A stretch of DNA of 38,223 bases from Opitutales bacterium (GTDB taxonomy: Bacteria; Verrucomicrobiota; Verrucomicrobiia; Opitutales; UBA953), in contig JAEMQU010000014.1 of NCBI GenBank assembly GCA_016463705.1, forward strand, positions 7,188 to 45,410. The letters are read 5' to 3'. How positions within the stretch are numbered: the stretch's first letter is position 1; the number at the start of each line of letters is the position of its first letter. The position numbers and the translations under genes are program-made. Below are positions 25,354 to 34,441 of the stretch, in pieces. Below the pieces are notes generated by a model. The model saw only the letters and a program-made list of their open reading frames with translations. It was not told the DNA's origin and did no database searches.

Positions 25354-26745
25354 ATGAAAAAAGTAGCCATTACTGAACTTGATCCTCGCCTGCAGAAGCA
25401 AATCGCTGCCGCCGATCAACAGCTCAAAACCAATCCTCAATACGCCGTGGAAGTTCTTTCCGGTATATTGTCGCGTAATGCTGGTTGCTTAGAAGTTCGT
25501 CGCTCGCTCCGCCGTGCTCAAAAAGCAGTTCTTGGAGTTAAAAAAGGAATGTTCGATGGATTACTCGGAGGTAATGCCGACAAGGCAGCCGAAAAAGATC
25601 CTCTCGCTGCGATCCAAGCCGCCGAAGATACCTTCGCGAAAAAGCCTGGTGATATCGGTGCTAATAAATTACTCGCCGCGGCTGCGCTCAAACTCGACTT
25701 CCCTGAGCTCGCTGCTTTCGCCTACGAAGAACTCACTCAAGTCGACGCCAAAAATGTTCAAAACTTTATCGACTTAGCGAACACCTGGATCATCGCACAC
25801 GATTACGACGCGGCACTCAATGCTGCGGACGCTGGTTTGAAACTTTTCCCTGGAAATGGCGATCTCCAAGAATCCGTGCGTAAAGCCTCGGTCAGCAAAA
25901 CAATGCGCAAAGGAAACTGGGAAGACAAAGGCGACTTCCAATCCAAACTTAAAGACAAAGACGAAGCTCTTCGCCTCGAACAATCCACTCGTACAGTTAC
26001 CGATTCAGGTACCGCACTCGAACAAGCCGCCACACTCGCTGTTAGAATCCAAGCACAACCTGATAACCTCGATCTCTACCGTGAAATCGTTCGTCAATTC
26101 ATCGGTGCGGGCGACCTCGATAGTGCCGTCGCTTGGTTACAACGCGGACGTCTGACAACGCTCGGCAAACAAGACTCTTCTCTGGAAAGTCAGGAAATCA
26201 GCCTCATCACTCAACGCTTTGAAAAGGTTTCCAAACTTCTTGCGGAAAAAGTTCAGGCAAATCCCGCCGACGCTGCGGCCGTGGCGGAACTCGCCAAGAA
26301 CGATGCAGAACTTACCGCCTACCGACTACAAACTACCGCGAGCCTCGTGGAACGTTACCCGAACGACTACTCATTCCGTTTTGAATACGGCAACTTACTC
26401 CTCAATGCCGGTCGCCTCGACGAATCGATTCAACAATTACAGTATGCCCAACGTAATCCAAAATTCCGCCAGGCCTCCATTCTCGCCATCGGCAAAGCTT
26501 TCACGGCTAGTTCTAAATTCGATTTAGCCGTCGATCAATTCAACTTAGCTAAATCTGAATTACAGGTAATGAATGATCTTAAGAAAGAAGTCATTTACGA
26601 ACTAGCGAGTGCCTTTGAGAAAATGGGTCGTACCAAAGAAGCGATGGAAGAATTTAAAGCGATTTACATGGCCGACTCCGGATATCGTGATGTTTCGAAG
26701 AAAATTAACACCTTCTACGACAGCCAAAAAGGTCCCGCCTCATAA
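25354..26745 (+). CDS. Tetratricopeptide-repeat-like protein
   Basis: A 463-residue soluble, Ala-, Glu- and Lys-rich protein made of helical hairpins. TPR-like units are visible at several places: near 30-65, at about 110-165 (FAYEELTQVDAKNVQNFIDLANTW region), 230-260, 330-360 and 370-440. A stretch around 185-210 is rich in Lys/Asp and probably unstructured. There is no signal peptide or membrane helix, so it should be cytoplasmic. No enzymatic motif was seen. It lies 53 bases after the SET gene on the same strand, with its own ATG and no strong Shine-Dalgarno. It probably acts as a protein-interaction scaffold; the partner is unknown. Confidence 0.8.
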   Translation: MKKVAITELDPRLQKQIAAADQQLKTNPQYAVEVLSGILSRNAGCLEVRRSLRRAQKAVLGVKKGMFDGLLGGNADKAAEKDPLAAIQAAEDTFAKKPGDIGANKLLAAAALKLDFPELAAFAYEELTQVDAKNVQNFIDLANTWIIAHDYDAALNAADAGLKLFPGNGDLQESVRKASVSKTMRKGNWEDKGDFQSKLKDKDEALRLEQSTRTVTDSGTALEQAATLAVRIQAQPDNLDLYREIVRQFIGAGDLDSAVAWLQRGRLTTLGKQDSSLESQEISLITQRFEKVSKLLAEKVQANPADAAAVAELAKNDAELTAYRLQTTASLVERYPNDYSFRFEYGNLLLNAGRLDESIQQLQYAQRNPKFRQASILAIGKAFTASSKFDLAVDQFNLAKSELQVMNDLKKEVIYELASAFEKMGRTKEAMEEFKAIYMADSGYRDVSKKINTFYDSQKGPAS

Positions 26746-26804
26746 TTTTGTTTTGTATTTTTTGTTAAGCAGGAGAATACTACCGTTTCCTTCTTGCTGC
26801 TCAT

Positions 26805-28349
26805 ATGTCTCTGACTCCGTTTAAAAGCCTTCTCATTGCCGACGTCGGCATCAGCATGGGCGATGAAGGTAAGGGTCGAGTCATCCCCGAAATTGTTCGC
26901 GAACTGCAACACCTCACGGGTCGCCGCGATGTCGTGGGCACCGTTCTCAAAGTTAACGGCGGCGCAAACTCAGGCCACACGGTCGCTGGACTTAAATTAA
27001 ATCTTTTACCCGGTGGCGTAGCCGAACACGACGTCGGTTGCCTCGCACTGGGCTCAGGCGTCGTCGCCGACCCTCGTAAAGCCCTCTGGGAAGCTCTCCC
27101 AGTCGAAAAGCTTGGCTACCCGGTTCTCTCACGTCTCCTCATCGACGAACGTTGTATGGTGAGCGATATCTCGCACCGCATTCTCGATCTGGCTTGGGAA
27201 GATTACCGCGTCACTGTTCTCGGACAAGACGCACGTGGCTCTACGGGTCGCGGTATCACTCCCGCCTACGCTGATGAAGTCGGCCAGATGCAAATTTATT
27301 ACTCAGAGTTTCTCGGAAATAAATCTGACTACGCCAAGCGTCTCTCGGCTCGACTCAACCGCGCCGCCGATATCGTCCAAAACGTTTGCAAACTCAGCCC
27401 CGAAAAATGGTCCACCCTTTTCACGAAACTTACTGAAGCCGAAATTCGTGCTAATAAAGGGGCGATCGATGCCGGAGTTTTCACCGTCGCTGAATTCGAT
27501 TTCACCCGCTTCGCCGGCTCACAACCTTTCACTTTTAATCATGAATCAGTCTTAGCTGCTTATTGGGAAGCAGGTTCAAAACTCGCTCACACTATTGGCG
27601 ATGTTCGTGAACGCATTTTGAGCGATCTGTCAGCCGATCGCCGCATCATCGGTGAATTCGGACAAGCCTACTGGCTCGATAAACGCGCCGGCTTCGCTCC
27701 TAACGTTACTGCCTCTCACACTTACACTCCTGAGTTCTTTCAATCCGCCGGTATTCCCGTTCAAGCAATTCACACGGTGGGTTGCTGCAAAGCATACGAT
27801 ACCAAAGTAGGCACGCACGTCTTCATCACCAAAATGGAAGAGTCGCACCCTCTCCAACGTGCCCTCGCTAAATTAGAATTTGGTACCAGCACCGGCCGTC
27901 AACGCATGGTGGGGTGGTCCGACCTCGTAGAAAAAGCCGACACCCTACGTTACGGTGGTTTCGATGATTTAGTGCTCAATAAACTCGACGCTCTTTCACC
28001 GCACGGAGAATGGACCGGCGGAGATCTCCAACTTTGCACAGGCTATCGCGATAGTTCTGGAAAAACCCATTTAGGAGTGCCCCGTAATGACGCCGTGCGT
28101 CGCACCCTCACGCCAATCTACGCTACTTTACCAGGTTGGAAGTCAGATATCTCCAAAGTGCGCTCCTGGGCACAACTTCCAGCCGAAGCTCGTCGCTACG
28201 TCTCATTTACCATGTCCGAAATGGTCCGCCTCGCCTCACGCGGACATACCCTGAAGTCTCTGCCTAATTTAAGATATATCGGAGTCGGACCTGACCCTGA
28301 TCAAATTATTTCCGACGTGCCTGCGACATCGGAATTAATTAAGCAGTAA
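26805..28349 (+). CDS. purA: Adenylosuccinate synthetase, divergent long form
   Basis: PurA joins IMP and aspartate with GTP in AMP synthesis. Family motifs are present but altered: GDEGKGR (19-25; base Asp20; the last Lys of the usual GDEGKGK is Arg), [10 protein letters not shown] with catalytic His58, [34 protein letters not shown], and [14 protein letters not shown] with the aspartate-loop TGR. At 514 residues it is longer than the common 430. Extra residues are spread through the middle (about 150-240) and the end. It stands alone between the TPR-like protein and convergent mgtE, its stop one base from theirs. Because the catalytic Asp and His remain, I expect an active enzyme; a related ligase is an alternative. 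Confidence 0.85.
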   Translation: MSLTPFKSLLIADVGISMGDEGKGRVIPEIVRELQHLTGRRDVVGTVLKVNGGANSGHTVAGLKLNLLPGGVAEHDVGCLALGSGVVADPRKALWEALPVEKLGYPVLSRLLIDERCMVSDISHRILDLAWEDYRVTVLGQDARGSTGRGITPAYADEVGQMQIYYSEFLGNKSDYAKRLSARLNRAADIVQNVCKLSPEKWSTLFTKLTEAEIRANKGAIDAGVFTVAEFDFTRFAGSQPFTFNHESVLAAYWEAGSKLAHTIGDVRERILSDLSADRRIIGEFGQAYWLDKRAGFAPNVTASHTYTPEFFQSAGIPVQAIHTVGCCKAYDTKVGTHVFITKMEESHPLQRALAKLEFGTSTGRQRMVGWSDLVEKADTLRYGGFDDLVLNKLDALSPHGEWTGGDLQLCTGYRDSSGKTHLGVPRNDAVRRTLTPIYATLPGWKSDISKVRSWAQLPAEARRYVSFTMSEMVRLASRGHTLKSLPNLRYIGVGPDPDQIISDVPATSELIKQ

Positions 28350-28350
28350 T

Positions 28351-29754
28351 TTATCCCTTGATATACGGGAGGAAAATAAGTCCCGCAATCAGGAAGTAGA
28401 TAACCAATCCGGTGACGTCGACAATCGTCGCTACGAATGGCGCGGCCGCTTTGGCAGGATCAAATCCGAATCGTCGTAAAATAAACGGTAACATCGCGCC
28501 CGATAAACTTCCCCATAATACTACCCCAATCAACGAGAAGAAAATAACGAGTCCTAATAAGAACCAATGTTCACCATAGCCGGGTGTGCTACCACAAAGA
28601 TTAGGGAAGAAAAAGTGCCAAATCGCAATACGGGCAAAGCCGATGGTGCCTAAAATAACTCCGAGCCCCAGACCGCTCGTGATTTCCCGACGGAAGACCT
28701 TGAACCAATCCTTTAAATTAATTTCAGCCAGAGCCATCGCACGAATTACTAAAGCAGAGGCCTGTGATCCAGAATTACCACCCGATGAAATAATCAGGGG
28801 TAAGAATAAAGATAAAACGACCGCCTTCTCAATCGCACCTTCAAAAAAACCCATCGCCGTGGCGGTAAACATTTCCCCAATAAATAAAATCACAAGCCAG
28901 CCCGCCCGTTGACGAATGAGCTGTGTTAAGGGTGTATCTAAGAGAGGTTCTTCCGGCACTTCGACTGCACCCAAGAACGCGATATCTTTTGCGGCCTCTT
29001 CGCTCGCCGTCTCTAAAACGTCGTCCACCGTCACAATACCCAACACAATCATATCCGCATTAACCACCGGAATGATGGTGCGAGAGTGCTTACGGAATAA
29101 TTTTACGGCATCCGTCTGTGAGTCGGTAACTTTTAGGTAAATGGGAGGGGCCGCAGGTAAATCCGACACCTTAGAGGCAGCATCGGCCGTAAAGATATCA
29201 CGAATCCGGTGCACGCCTAAGAGTTTACCTGCCTCATCCACCGAGCAAACCACGTGAACGTAATAAACATCCTTCGCCCGTTCTTTAACGTAATCGAGTG
29301 CTTGTTGAATCGTCCAATTCTGACGAATCGAAACAAACTTCGTCGTCATCATTCGACCCACACTATTCTCGGGATAACCTAAAAGCTGTAAGGCCACTCG
29401 CTGCTGCGCTGGATCGAGTAAACTCAATAAGCTAACGGCATGCTCGGGACATTCTTCGAGGAAGGCTGTGCGGTCGTCATCCGACATCGCATTTAAAATC
29501 GATGCCGCATCTTTCTCACCCAACGCTCGAATTAAATCTTCTTGGTGATTGGGATCAATGTATTCAAAAATTTCCGCGGCGACCGTCTTCGGTAATAAAC
29601 GAAAACTCACGGCCATCTCGACGGGCTCTAAATGCTCGAGTAAATCAGAAGCGTCCGCATGCGGTAAACTCACCAACAATTGACGTATCCCCTGGAAGTC
29701 ACGCTTCTCAATAAGGAGATGGACGTTCTCAATATGCTCTGGAGTTGCCGTCAT
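28351..29754 (-). CDS. mgtE: Magnesium transporter MgtE
   Basis: MgtE is a homodimeric Mg2+ channel gated by cytosolic magnesium. The 467-residue protein has the family order: an N-terminal helical MgtE_N domain (LLEHLEPVEMAVSFRLLPK and similar), two CBS domains (about 125-245, including VRMTTKFV-like SVGRMMTTKFVSIRQ and VIVNADMIVLGIVTVDDVLE) and a C-terminal five-helix membrane domain with GGNSGSQASALVIRAMALAE, the ion-pore signature. The ATG at 29754 fits the family; a farther in-frame start at 29790 adds an unusual tail. It is convergent with purA. The N domain and CBS pair imply magnesium-dependent closing of the pore, as known for the family. Confidence 0.95.
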   Translation of the reverse strand: MTATPEHIENVHLLIEKRDFQGIRQLLVSLPHADASDLLEHLEPVEMAVSFRLLPKTVAAEIFEYIDPNHQEDLIRALGEKDAASILNAMSDDDRTAFLEECPEHAVSLLSLLDPAQQRVALQLLGYPENSVGRMMTTKFVSIRQNWTIQQALDYVKERAKDVYYVHVVCSVDEAGKLLGVHRIRDIFTADAASKVSDLPAAPPIYLKVTDSQTDAVKLFRKHSRTIIPVVNADMIVLGIVTVDDVLETASEEAAKDIAFLGAVEVPEEPLLDTPLTQLIRQRAGWLVILFIGEMFTATAMGFFEGAIEKAVVLSLFLPLIISSGGNSGSQASALVIRAMALAEINLKDWFKVFRREITSGLGLGVILGTIGFARIAIWHFFFPNLCGSTPGYGEHWFLLGLVIFFSLIGVVLWGSLSGAMLPFILRRFGFDPAKAAAPFVATIVDVTGLVIYFLIAGLIFLPYIKG

Positions 29755-29830
29755 GCAAAGAATGTGCCATTGATGTCGAGACTTGGGCAAACCCTAAAAT
29801 TGATTTTTACCACTTCGTCACCCTCCCGCC

Positions 29831-30157
29831 ATGCAACATAATTTTGCACTCCCCCTCTGGTCACTCGTCGACCAACGTAAAATTGAATTAGGTAAATCAG
29901 ATATGCGTGGCTTAGCCAAAGAACTGGGTCGCTGGCTTAATCATAATTTTGATATCGATCATCAAGGGACCGCCATCGAAGAACCCACTGATCTTACGGG
30001 TTTTGCTGAACCTATACTCGTCATCGCAGGCGTCGAACAAGCTAAGTGGCCCACGATGGTTGCCCTCGCCCAAAGCAAGAAGACCCAACTTTTCGTGGTG
30101 CTGGTTAATGAAGCCGGACAGTTCACCCTAAAGGAACTAATCTTGCCCGAAGGTTAA
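29831..30157 (+). CDS. Small soluble protein of unknown function
   Basis: A 108-residue protein with balanced alpha/beta composition and no signal peptide, membrane helix or motif that I know. Two short beta-like stretches, PILVIAGV and LFVVLVNEAG, suggest a small globular fold. The ATG at 29831 is preceded by a C/T-rich, unhelpful leader. It is divergent from mgtE by 76 bases and convergent with the GYF_2 gene, with a 20-base gap. I cannot propose a function; coding potential is supported by fit and absence of a better overlapping gene. Confidence 0.5.
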   Translation: MQHNFALPLWSLVDQRKIELGKSDMRGLAKELGRWLNHNFDIDHQGTAIEEPTDLTGFAEPILVIAGVEQAKWPTMVALAQSKKTQLFVVLVNEAGQFTLKELILPEG

Positions 30158-30177
30158 GCGGGGTGTCGACCAACGGC

Positions 30178-31452
30178 TTAGTTTTTCGCTTCCCGCACCA
30201 ACCGCTTTAATAAAACGGTCGCGTCCCCCGCTCCCTGGTCGAAATTAAAGAAGACGTCCCCGCCCGAGTCCTTACCGATTTCAATGCCGTTATTATACTC
30301 CTTAATATCCAGAATCTTGTTCAGCTTGAAATTTATATTTTTATATTCGCCGTTAAAAATTACCCGTTGGTCCGTAAAAATCGCCGTCCCGCTATCAATT
30401 TTAGTCAACTGATCCTTAGTCTCGCGCTGCACGTCGTAACTCCCCACCCGATAACGCAAACTACCGAAGATTTTAATACTCGAAGAAAATCCGCCATAAT
30501 TTCTGCGGACCACCGTGCGCTTCACCAATAATAAATTCACGGGCTGCATCCAAAAACACACCTCACTCCCCAATTCGAGATTACAATCAATCGGAGTTAA
30601 TTTTCCTTTCAGTAACTCGAAATATTTTTGGGCCCGATTAAACGATGTCTGAATCGCAGGATAATTCGCTAAACGTAAATCTAAATCCGTGGTGAATTGA
30701 TTAAAAACCCTAACATTCTCCGGCGAAATAATCGCATCTTCATCCACCGTCTCACACAAGTATTTAAGCTCCTGCGTTAATACTTCACCCCAGATAATCG
30801 TATTGAGACTATCCATCACACTACTGGGCAAGGGAATACTCTGCGCGAGGGTTTTGATTTTTTCTCTTTTTTCCGAATACTCCCCAGTCGCATTCAAAAT
30901 AGCCTGAAAAGCTTTTTTATAATATTCCAAGAAAACTTCTTTCTGCATTTCGTGGGCCCTCTCCTGCTTTACCCCGAAACTGACCATGAGATTATTTAAA
31001 TTAATTTTCTCCTCGGTGGTGAAAAGATGATCCTCTAAATGAGCCTGCACCATCAAAAGATACCACGCCTCTAACTCTTTTTTGCAGCGACGATATAAAT
31101 TGGATCGGGTCGCTTGATTGATTTGCTCAATATCAGCTACGGTTAACTGACACTGCTGGTGAGCCGCCGTTAACTTATCCCATAACATCGCTAACATCAT
31201 CGGCTTGCTCTCTCGGGAGAGTAGCTGATCCCATAGATTGGGGGATTTTTCTTCCGGACGCGGAAAAGGTAATTTCCAAATTTTTTGCGTATTCACTAAC
31301 TCATAAACCAGTTTCCAAGCCGTCATCCCCGGACGCCAGAAAAAATCCGTTTCCATCAGCTGGCCACTGGCAATGAGACTCGGAATTTCTTGAACGTTAA
31401 ACTGTCCAATCTCCTGCCCACTACGAGCAATATGTACACGGTCGGCTACCAT
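30178..31452 (-). CDS. GYF_2-domain protein with PH-like C-terminal domain
   Basis: A 424-residue soluble protein. Residues 6-55 match GYF_2: VHIARSGQEIGQFNVQEI, LIASGQLMETDFFWRPGM and W. The middle (about 75-285) is helical, with LNNLMVSFGVKQERAHEMQKE and many charged residues, and no known family. Residues 300-420 are beta-rich: SGTAIFTDQRVIFNGEY and FKLNKILDIKEYNNGIEI resemble bacterial PH/GRAM-like domains that sense membrane lipids. No membrane helix or signal peptide. It stands alone, 49 bases upstream of the sulfatase stop and facing the small protein gene. A role at the inner membrane face is inferred from the two domains; a link to the GTPase operon 10 kb away is only suggested by the shared GYF type. 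Confidence 0.75.
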   Translation of the reverse strand: MVADRVHIARSGQEIGQFNVQEIPSLIASGQLMETDFFWRPGMTAWKLVYELVNTQKIWKLPFPRPEEKSPNLWDQLLSRESKPMMLAMLWDKLTAAHQQCQLTVADIEQINQATRSNLYRRCKKELEAWYLLMVQAHLEDHLFTTEEKINLNNLMVSFGVKQERAHEMQKEVFLEYYKKAFQAILNATGEYSEKREKIKTLAQSIPLPSSVMDSLNTIIWGEVLTQELKYLCETVDEDAIISPENVRVFNQFTTDLDLRLANYPAIQTSFNRAQKYFELLKGKLTPIDCNLELGSEVCFWMQPVNLLLVKRTVVRRNYGGFSSSIKIFGSLRYRVGSYDVQRETKDQLTKIDSGTAIFTDQRVIFNGEYKNINFKLNKILDIKEYNNGIEIGKDSGGDVFFNFDQGAGDATVLLKRLVREAKN

Positions 31453-31501
31453 ACTAAACTAATAAAATTCTAAAAGATTTAATCAAGTTTTGGTTTAGTA
31501 C

Positions 31502-32956
31502 TCACTCACCCTTCTTCACTTCCCCACCCTTTTTTATGGCCTTGCCCGGCGTTACGATGACGGGGTGAATTTTTTTACTCAGGGCCTTTAACTCACTCAT
31601 TATCGAAGCAAACGCAGGGTCCTTCGCCAAATTCTTTAGTTCCTGTGGATCATTATCGTGATCATACAGCTCCATACCCTTCTCTCCATTTTGCCACTCG
31701 GTAAATCTCCAACGTTCAGTTCTCACACTGTAACCCTGTACCTTATCTTTGCCCTTGGTCACTGTTTGCGTATAGGCCGCTCGACTCCAGGGCGCATCAG
31801 CGTTCGCTAACAATGGACGTAAACTGACACCCTCTAGTCCATCAGGGGCTTTCACTCCCGCTAAATCTGTCAAGGTGGGATAAATATCCACCAACTCAAT
31901 AGTGCGCTTCGAGGCCTTGCCATTGGCTGCCGCTTTGGGTGTCACGATAATCATTGGCACCCTCGCCGCTTCCTCAAAACAGGTCTGCTTCATCCACAAT
32001 CCGTGCTCACCTAAATGATAACCATGATCACTAATAAAAACGATAATCGTATTATCCGCTAAACCTAATCGGTCTAACGCATCGACCACTCGACCAATCT
32101 GCGAGTCCACATAAGAAATCGTCGCGTGATAAGCGCGGCGGCATTCCCGCGCCTGCTCTGCCGTTACTCCGCGATAGGGCCACTTCACTCCCGTGTCCAA
32201 AGCTGCCGCGGGCACCGTCGATTTCCAATCTGGGGCAATCGGCGGTAGTACTTCGTTTTCCACTTTATACAGATCAAACCACTTCTTGGGAGCTACCCAG
32301 GGACAATGGGGTTTATAAAATCCAACCGCTAAAAAGAACGGCTTATCTTTATTCGCTTCTAATAACTTAATGGCCTCAGTCGCTACCTTGCCATCTGTAT
32401 GCTCTTCATCCTTACCTGTAGGATCAGCGAGAAGTGACATCGATGAACCCAGCACAGTAGTCGGTGGATAAATTAAAATATCATTTTCCAATGCTGTCTT
32501 ATCCAGACCAGCCGGATTCACGACCTGATTCCACGACGCTGGATCGTCCGGTCCACTGGTGCCGATATCCCCAGGATTTCCGTAGTGATAAATTTTTCCC
32601 ACCCGTGCCGCAAAATACCCGGCCTTCATAAACGCTTGCGGCATCGTCACCACATCCGGCATACCCTGACGAAAATGATAAGCTAGATCCATGACCTTCG
32701 TGGTATCTGGACGTAACCCTGTCATGAACGAGGCCCGACTCGGAGCACACCAAGGGAACTGACAATAGGCCCGATCAAATTTCACCCCGCGCGATGCTAA
32801 CTTATCTAGATTCGGCGACTTCACAAACGGATGACCATACGCACCCAAATCATTATTCATATCATCCGATACAATAAATAAGACATTCATTTTTTTGTCC
32901 GACTCCACCGCCCATCCCAGAGTCGCCATTAAAAATAAAGCTAACAAGGTTCGCAT
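31502..32956 (-). CDS. Secreted sulfatase, iduronate-2-sulfatase-like (formylglycine type)
   Basis: Hydrolyses sulfate esters, here most likely on a polysaccharide. The 484-residue protein starts with a Sec signal peptide (MRTLLALFLMATLGWAVES). Asp31-Asp32 in IVSDDMN bind Ca2+, and the Cys70-Ala-Pro-Ser-Arg74 core (CAPSRASFMTG) is the site that an anaerobic or FGE maturase converts to formylglycine. The motif FISDHGYHLGEHGLW supplies further metal and catalytic residues. The similarity to iduronate-2-sulfatases (FNVIVSDD, SPNLDKLASRG and CAPSR) is strong. It ends the cluster of carbohydrate genes. The substrate is not predictable from sequence alone, but neighbours suggest a uronate-rich sulfated glycan. 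No anti-sulfatase gene is in the window. Confidence 0.95.
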   Translation of the reverse strand: MRTLLALFLMATLGWAVESDKKMNVLFIVSDDMNNDLGAYGHPFVKSPNLDKLASRGVKFDRAYCQFPWCAPSRASFMTGLRPDTTKVMDLAYHFRQGMPDVVTMPQAFMKAGYFAARVGKIYHYGNPGDIGTSGPDDPASWNQVVNPAGLDKTALENDILIYPPTTVLGSSMSLLADPTGKDEEHTDGKVATEAIKLLEANKDKPFFLAVGFYKPHCPWVAPKKWFDLYKVENEVLPPIAPDWKSTVPAAALDTGVKWPYRGVTAEQARECRRAYHATISYVDSQIGRVVDALDRLGLADNTIIVFISDHGYHLGEHGLWMKQTCFEEAARVPMIIVTPKAAANGKASKRTIELVDIYPTLTDLAGVKAPDGLEGVSLRPLLANADAPWSRAAYTQTVTKGKDKVQGYSVRTERWRFTEWQNGEKGMELYDHDNDPQELKNLAKDPAFASIMSELKALSKKIHPVIVTPGKAIKKGGEVKKGE

Positions 32957-33040
32957 AGATTTTATCTACCACATTCTACGTCCAACGACCAGCCAATGTT
33001 CTGCCCTATTCCTGCGATTATTTATTTTCTAATTGTAATC

Positions 33041-33111
33041 GGTAGGGGTGCGACTGCGTCGCGTCCATTCACTACCCCTTGCCAACGTGTCCCCGTGTCA
33101 CCTTGTCCCCT
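33041..33111. repeat. Composite intergenic repeat, copy 1
   Basis: In order it has GGTAGGGG (33041-33048), a small palindrome GCGAC-TGC-GTCGC (33050-33062), GCGTCC (33061-33066), and a 37-base block starting CCCCTTG at 33075 and ending at 33111. That block is copied at 34392-34428 with three mismatches (positions 8, 11 and 21). It lies between the sulfatase and the first lyase gene. The end of the window at 38142-38223 has the same block order, cut at the edge. It is not a CRISPR: too few units. Confidence 0.75.
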
Positions 33112-33114
33112 AAA

Positions 33115-34338
33115 CTAAAACCCTCCTACCAAATAATCGACCTTACTAATAGTGGGTAAATCATCATATTTTGCAGCAACCGCCGCGTATTCCACCTTCT
33201 TAAATAGTATCGATGCCATACGCATTTCGGGTAAAATTTCAGGGACCTCAGCCTTCTTTGGGACAATCTGCTTATACGGCCAAGGCTTACGTGGCACATC
33301 AAGATAAGGTAGAAGGTAATCAAGAGCGATCGCGATGCATCGTCCGTCCTTGGTTTTATAATTCCATAAATCAACCCCCACGTACTCACCCATAATCGCC
33401 AAACTGGTGAGCGCCTTCAAATTAAACTGCGAGTAGCTCAAACTATTCGTACGAGATAACTCCAAAGGTTGTTTTCCATCGAGCTCAATCTGCAACGCGA
33501 TGCGTTTCTCTTTCGCACGTTCTAAAAATTCTTTAGCCACGTCCGTCTGACCCACATGCAATGCCCAGCGAACAATTTGGGCATCATAATGCGTTCCGTG
33601 ATTATTCTTAGACTCCCCTTCTGCTTTTCCTAATTCACCTTTCAGCATCCACTCGAAAAAAGTCTTAAACCAAACTTCCGCCGCTTCACGTTCACCGGCC
33701 TTCCAGGCTTTCGAATTCACAAAGAAAGCCGTTGCATCCGCGGCCATAGAAATGTGGCGCCCATCCATCATTCCCGTGAACCGACCCGTCGACTCACCTC
33801 TCACCCCTTGCGAAAATTTCATGTGCGGATTCATTTTAGTTTTTTCATCCACAAACCACACCCGGATCTGCTCCACCGCCTTCGCCCCATATTTTTCATC
33901 CCCCGTAAAATAATAAGCTAGTCCAAGAGTCTTCATGCGACGTGCCAGAGCCAACACGCGGGTATCATCCGCAAAATCAGGGTTCTTACTCTCGGGATTC
34001 ACTTCACCATCTTTACGAATATAGGGTAGACCATCATTGGTTTTCGGATTCGGCCAATAGTACGGTGCTAAACTTACGTAGTCGCGAATATCACCTGTTG
34101 GACTAGCTACTTTTTTATCCGTCACCGTGAGCGGCTTATCATCTAAAAATTTATCCGCTTCCTTGGTTAAACTTTTTAAAACTGCCAGCGCCGCCTTGTC
34201 ACCTTGAGCAATCAACGCCTTCGTCTTCTCTAAGGCACCAGGACGATAACCATAATAAGTAGATGTCATCACCGGCACTGGAGCCACTTCGGCAGCCACA
34301 AGCCCAACCGACATCCATAATAATGCAAAAAACTTCAT
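33115..34338 (-). CDS. Alginate-lyase-family protein (Sec-secreted)
   Basis: A polysaccharide lyase candidate of 407 residues with an N-terminal signal peptide (MKFFALLWMSVGLVAA). The fold family is shown by SLAPYYWPNP, GLPYIRKDGEVNPES, RMKTLGLAYYFTGDEKY, IRVWFVDEKTKMNPHM and ESKNNHGTHYDAQIV; the Asn-Asn-His247 pair and the later Tyr in LSYSQFNLK correspond to the catalytic residues of alginate lyases. Such families act on uronic acid chains such as alginate, glucuronan or ulvan. I prefer the ATG at 34338 because an in-frame GTG at 34362 adds a non-signal stretch. The next lyase gene is a paralogue. CAZy assignment (PL5, PL38 or related) needs a search. Confidence 0.88.
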   Translation of the reverse strand: MKFFALLWMSVGLVAAEVAPVPVMTSTYYGYRPGALEKTKALIAQGDKAALAVLKSLTKEADKFLDDKPLTVTDKKVASPTGDIRDYVSLAPYYWPNPKTNDGLPYIRKDGEVNPESKNPDFADDTRVLALARRMKTLGLAYYFTGDEKYGAKAVEQIRVWFVDEKTKMNPHMKFSQGVRGESTGRFTGMMDGRHISMAADATAFFVNSKAWKAGEREAAEVWFKTFFEWMLKGELGKAEGESKNNHGTHYDAQIVRWALHVGQTDVAKEFLERAKEKRIALQIELDGKQPLELSRTNSLSYSQFNLKALTSLAIMGEYVGVDLWNYKTKDGRCIAIALDYLLPYLDVPRKPWPYKQIVPKKAEVPEILPEMRMASILFKKVEYAAVAAKYDDLPTISKVDYLVGGF

Positions 34339-34391
34339 AGTATTTATGTATATCTTAAACACCCCTTAAACACAAATGTTCCTTAGCATCT

Positions 34392-34428
34392 CCCCTTGTC
34401 ACCGTGTCCCCATGTCACCTTGTCCCCT
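34392..34428. repeat. Composite intergenic repeat, copy 2 (37-base block only)
   Basis: This block repeats 33075-33111 with 34 of 37 bases identical. It has the alternating units CCCCTTGTCACC, GTGTCCCC, ATGTCACC and TTGTCCCC, so each repeat is itself a short degenerate tandem. It lies in the gap between the two lyase genes, upstream of the first. The GGTAGGGG part is not seen here. Function is unknown. Confidence 0.75.
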
Positions 34429-34441
34429 CAGTGAGCTTTGC

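Noticed and set aside
33075-34428. CRISPR array
   Set aside because: Only two complete 37-base copies, separated by a full gene, and no spacers or cas genes.
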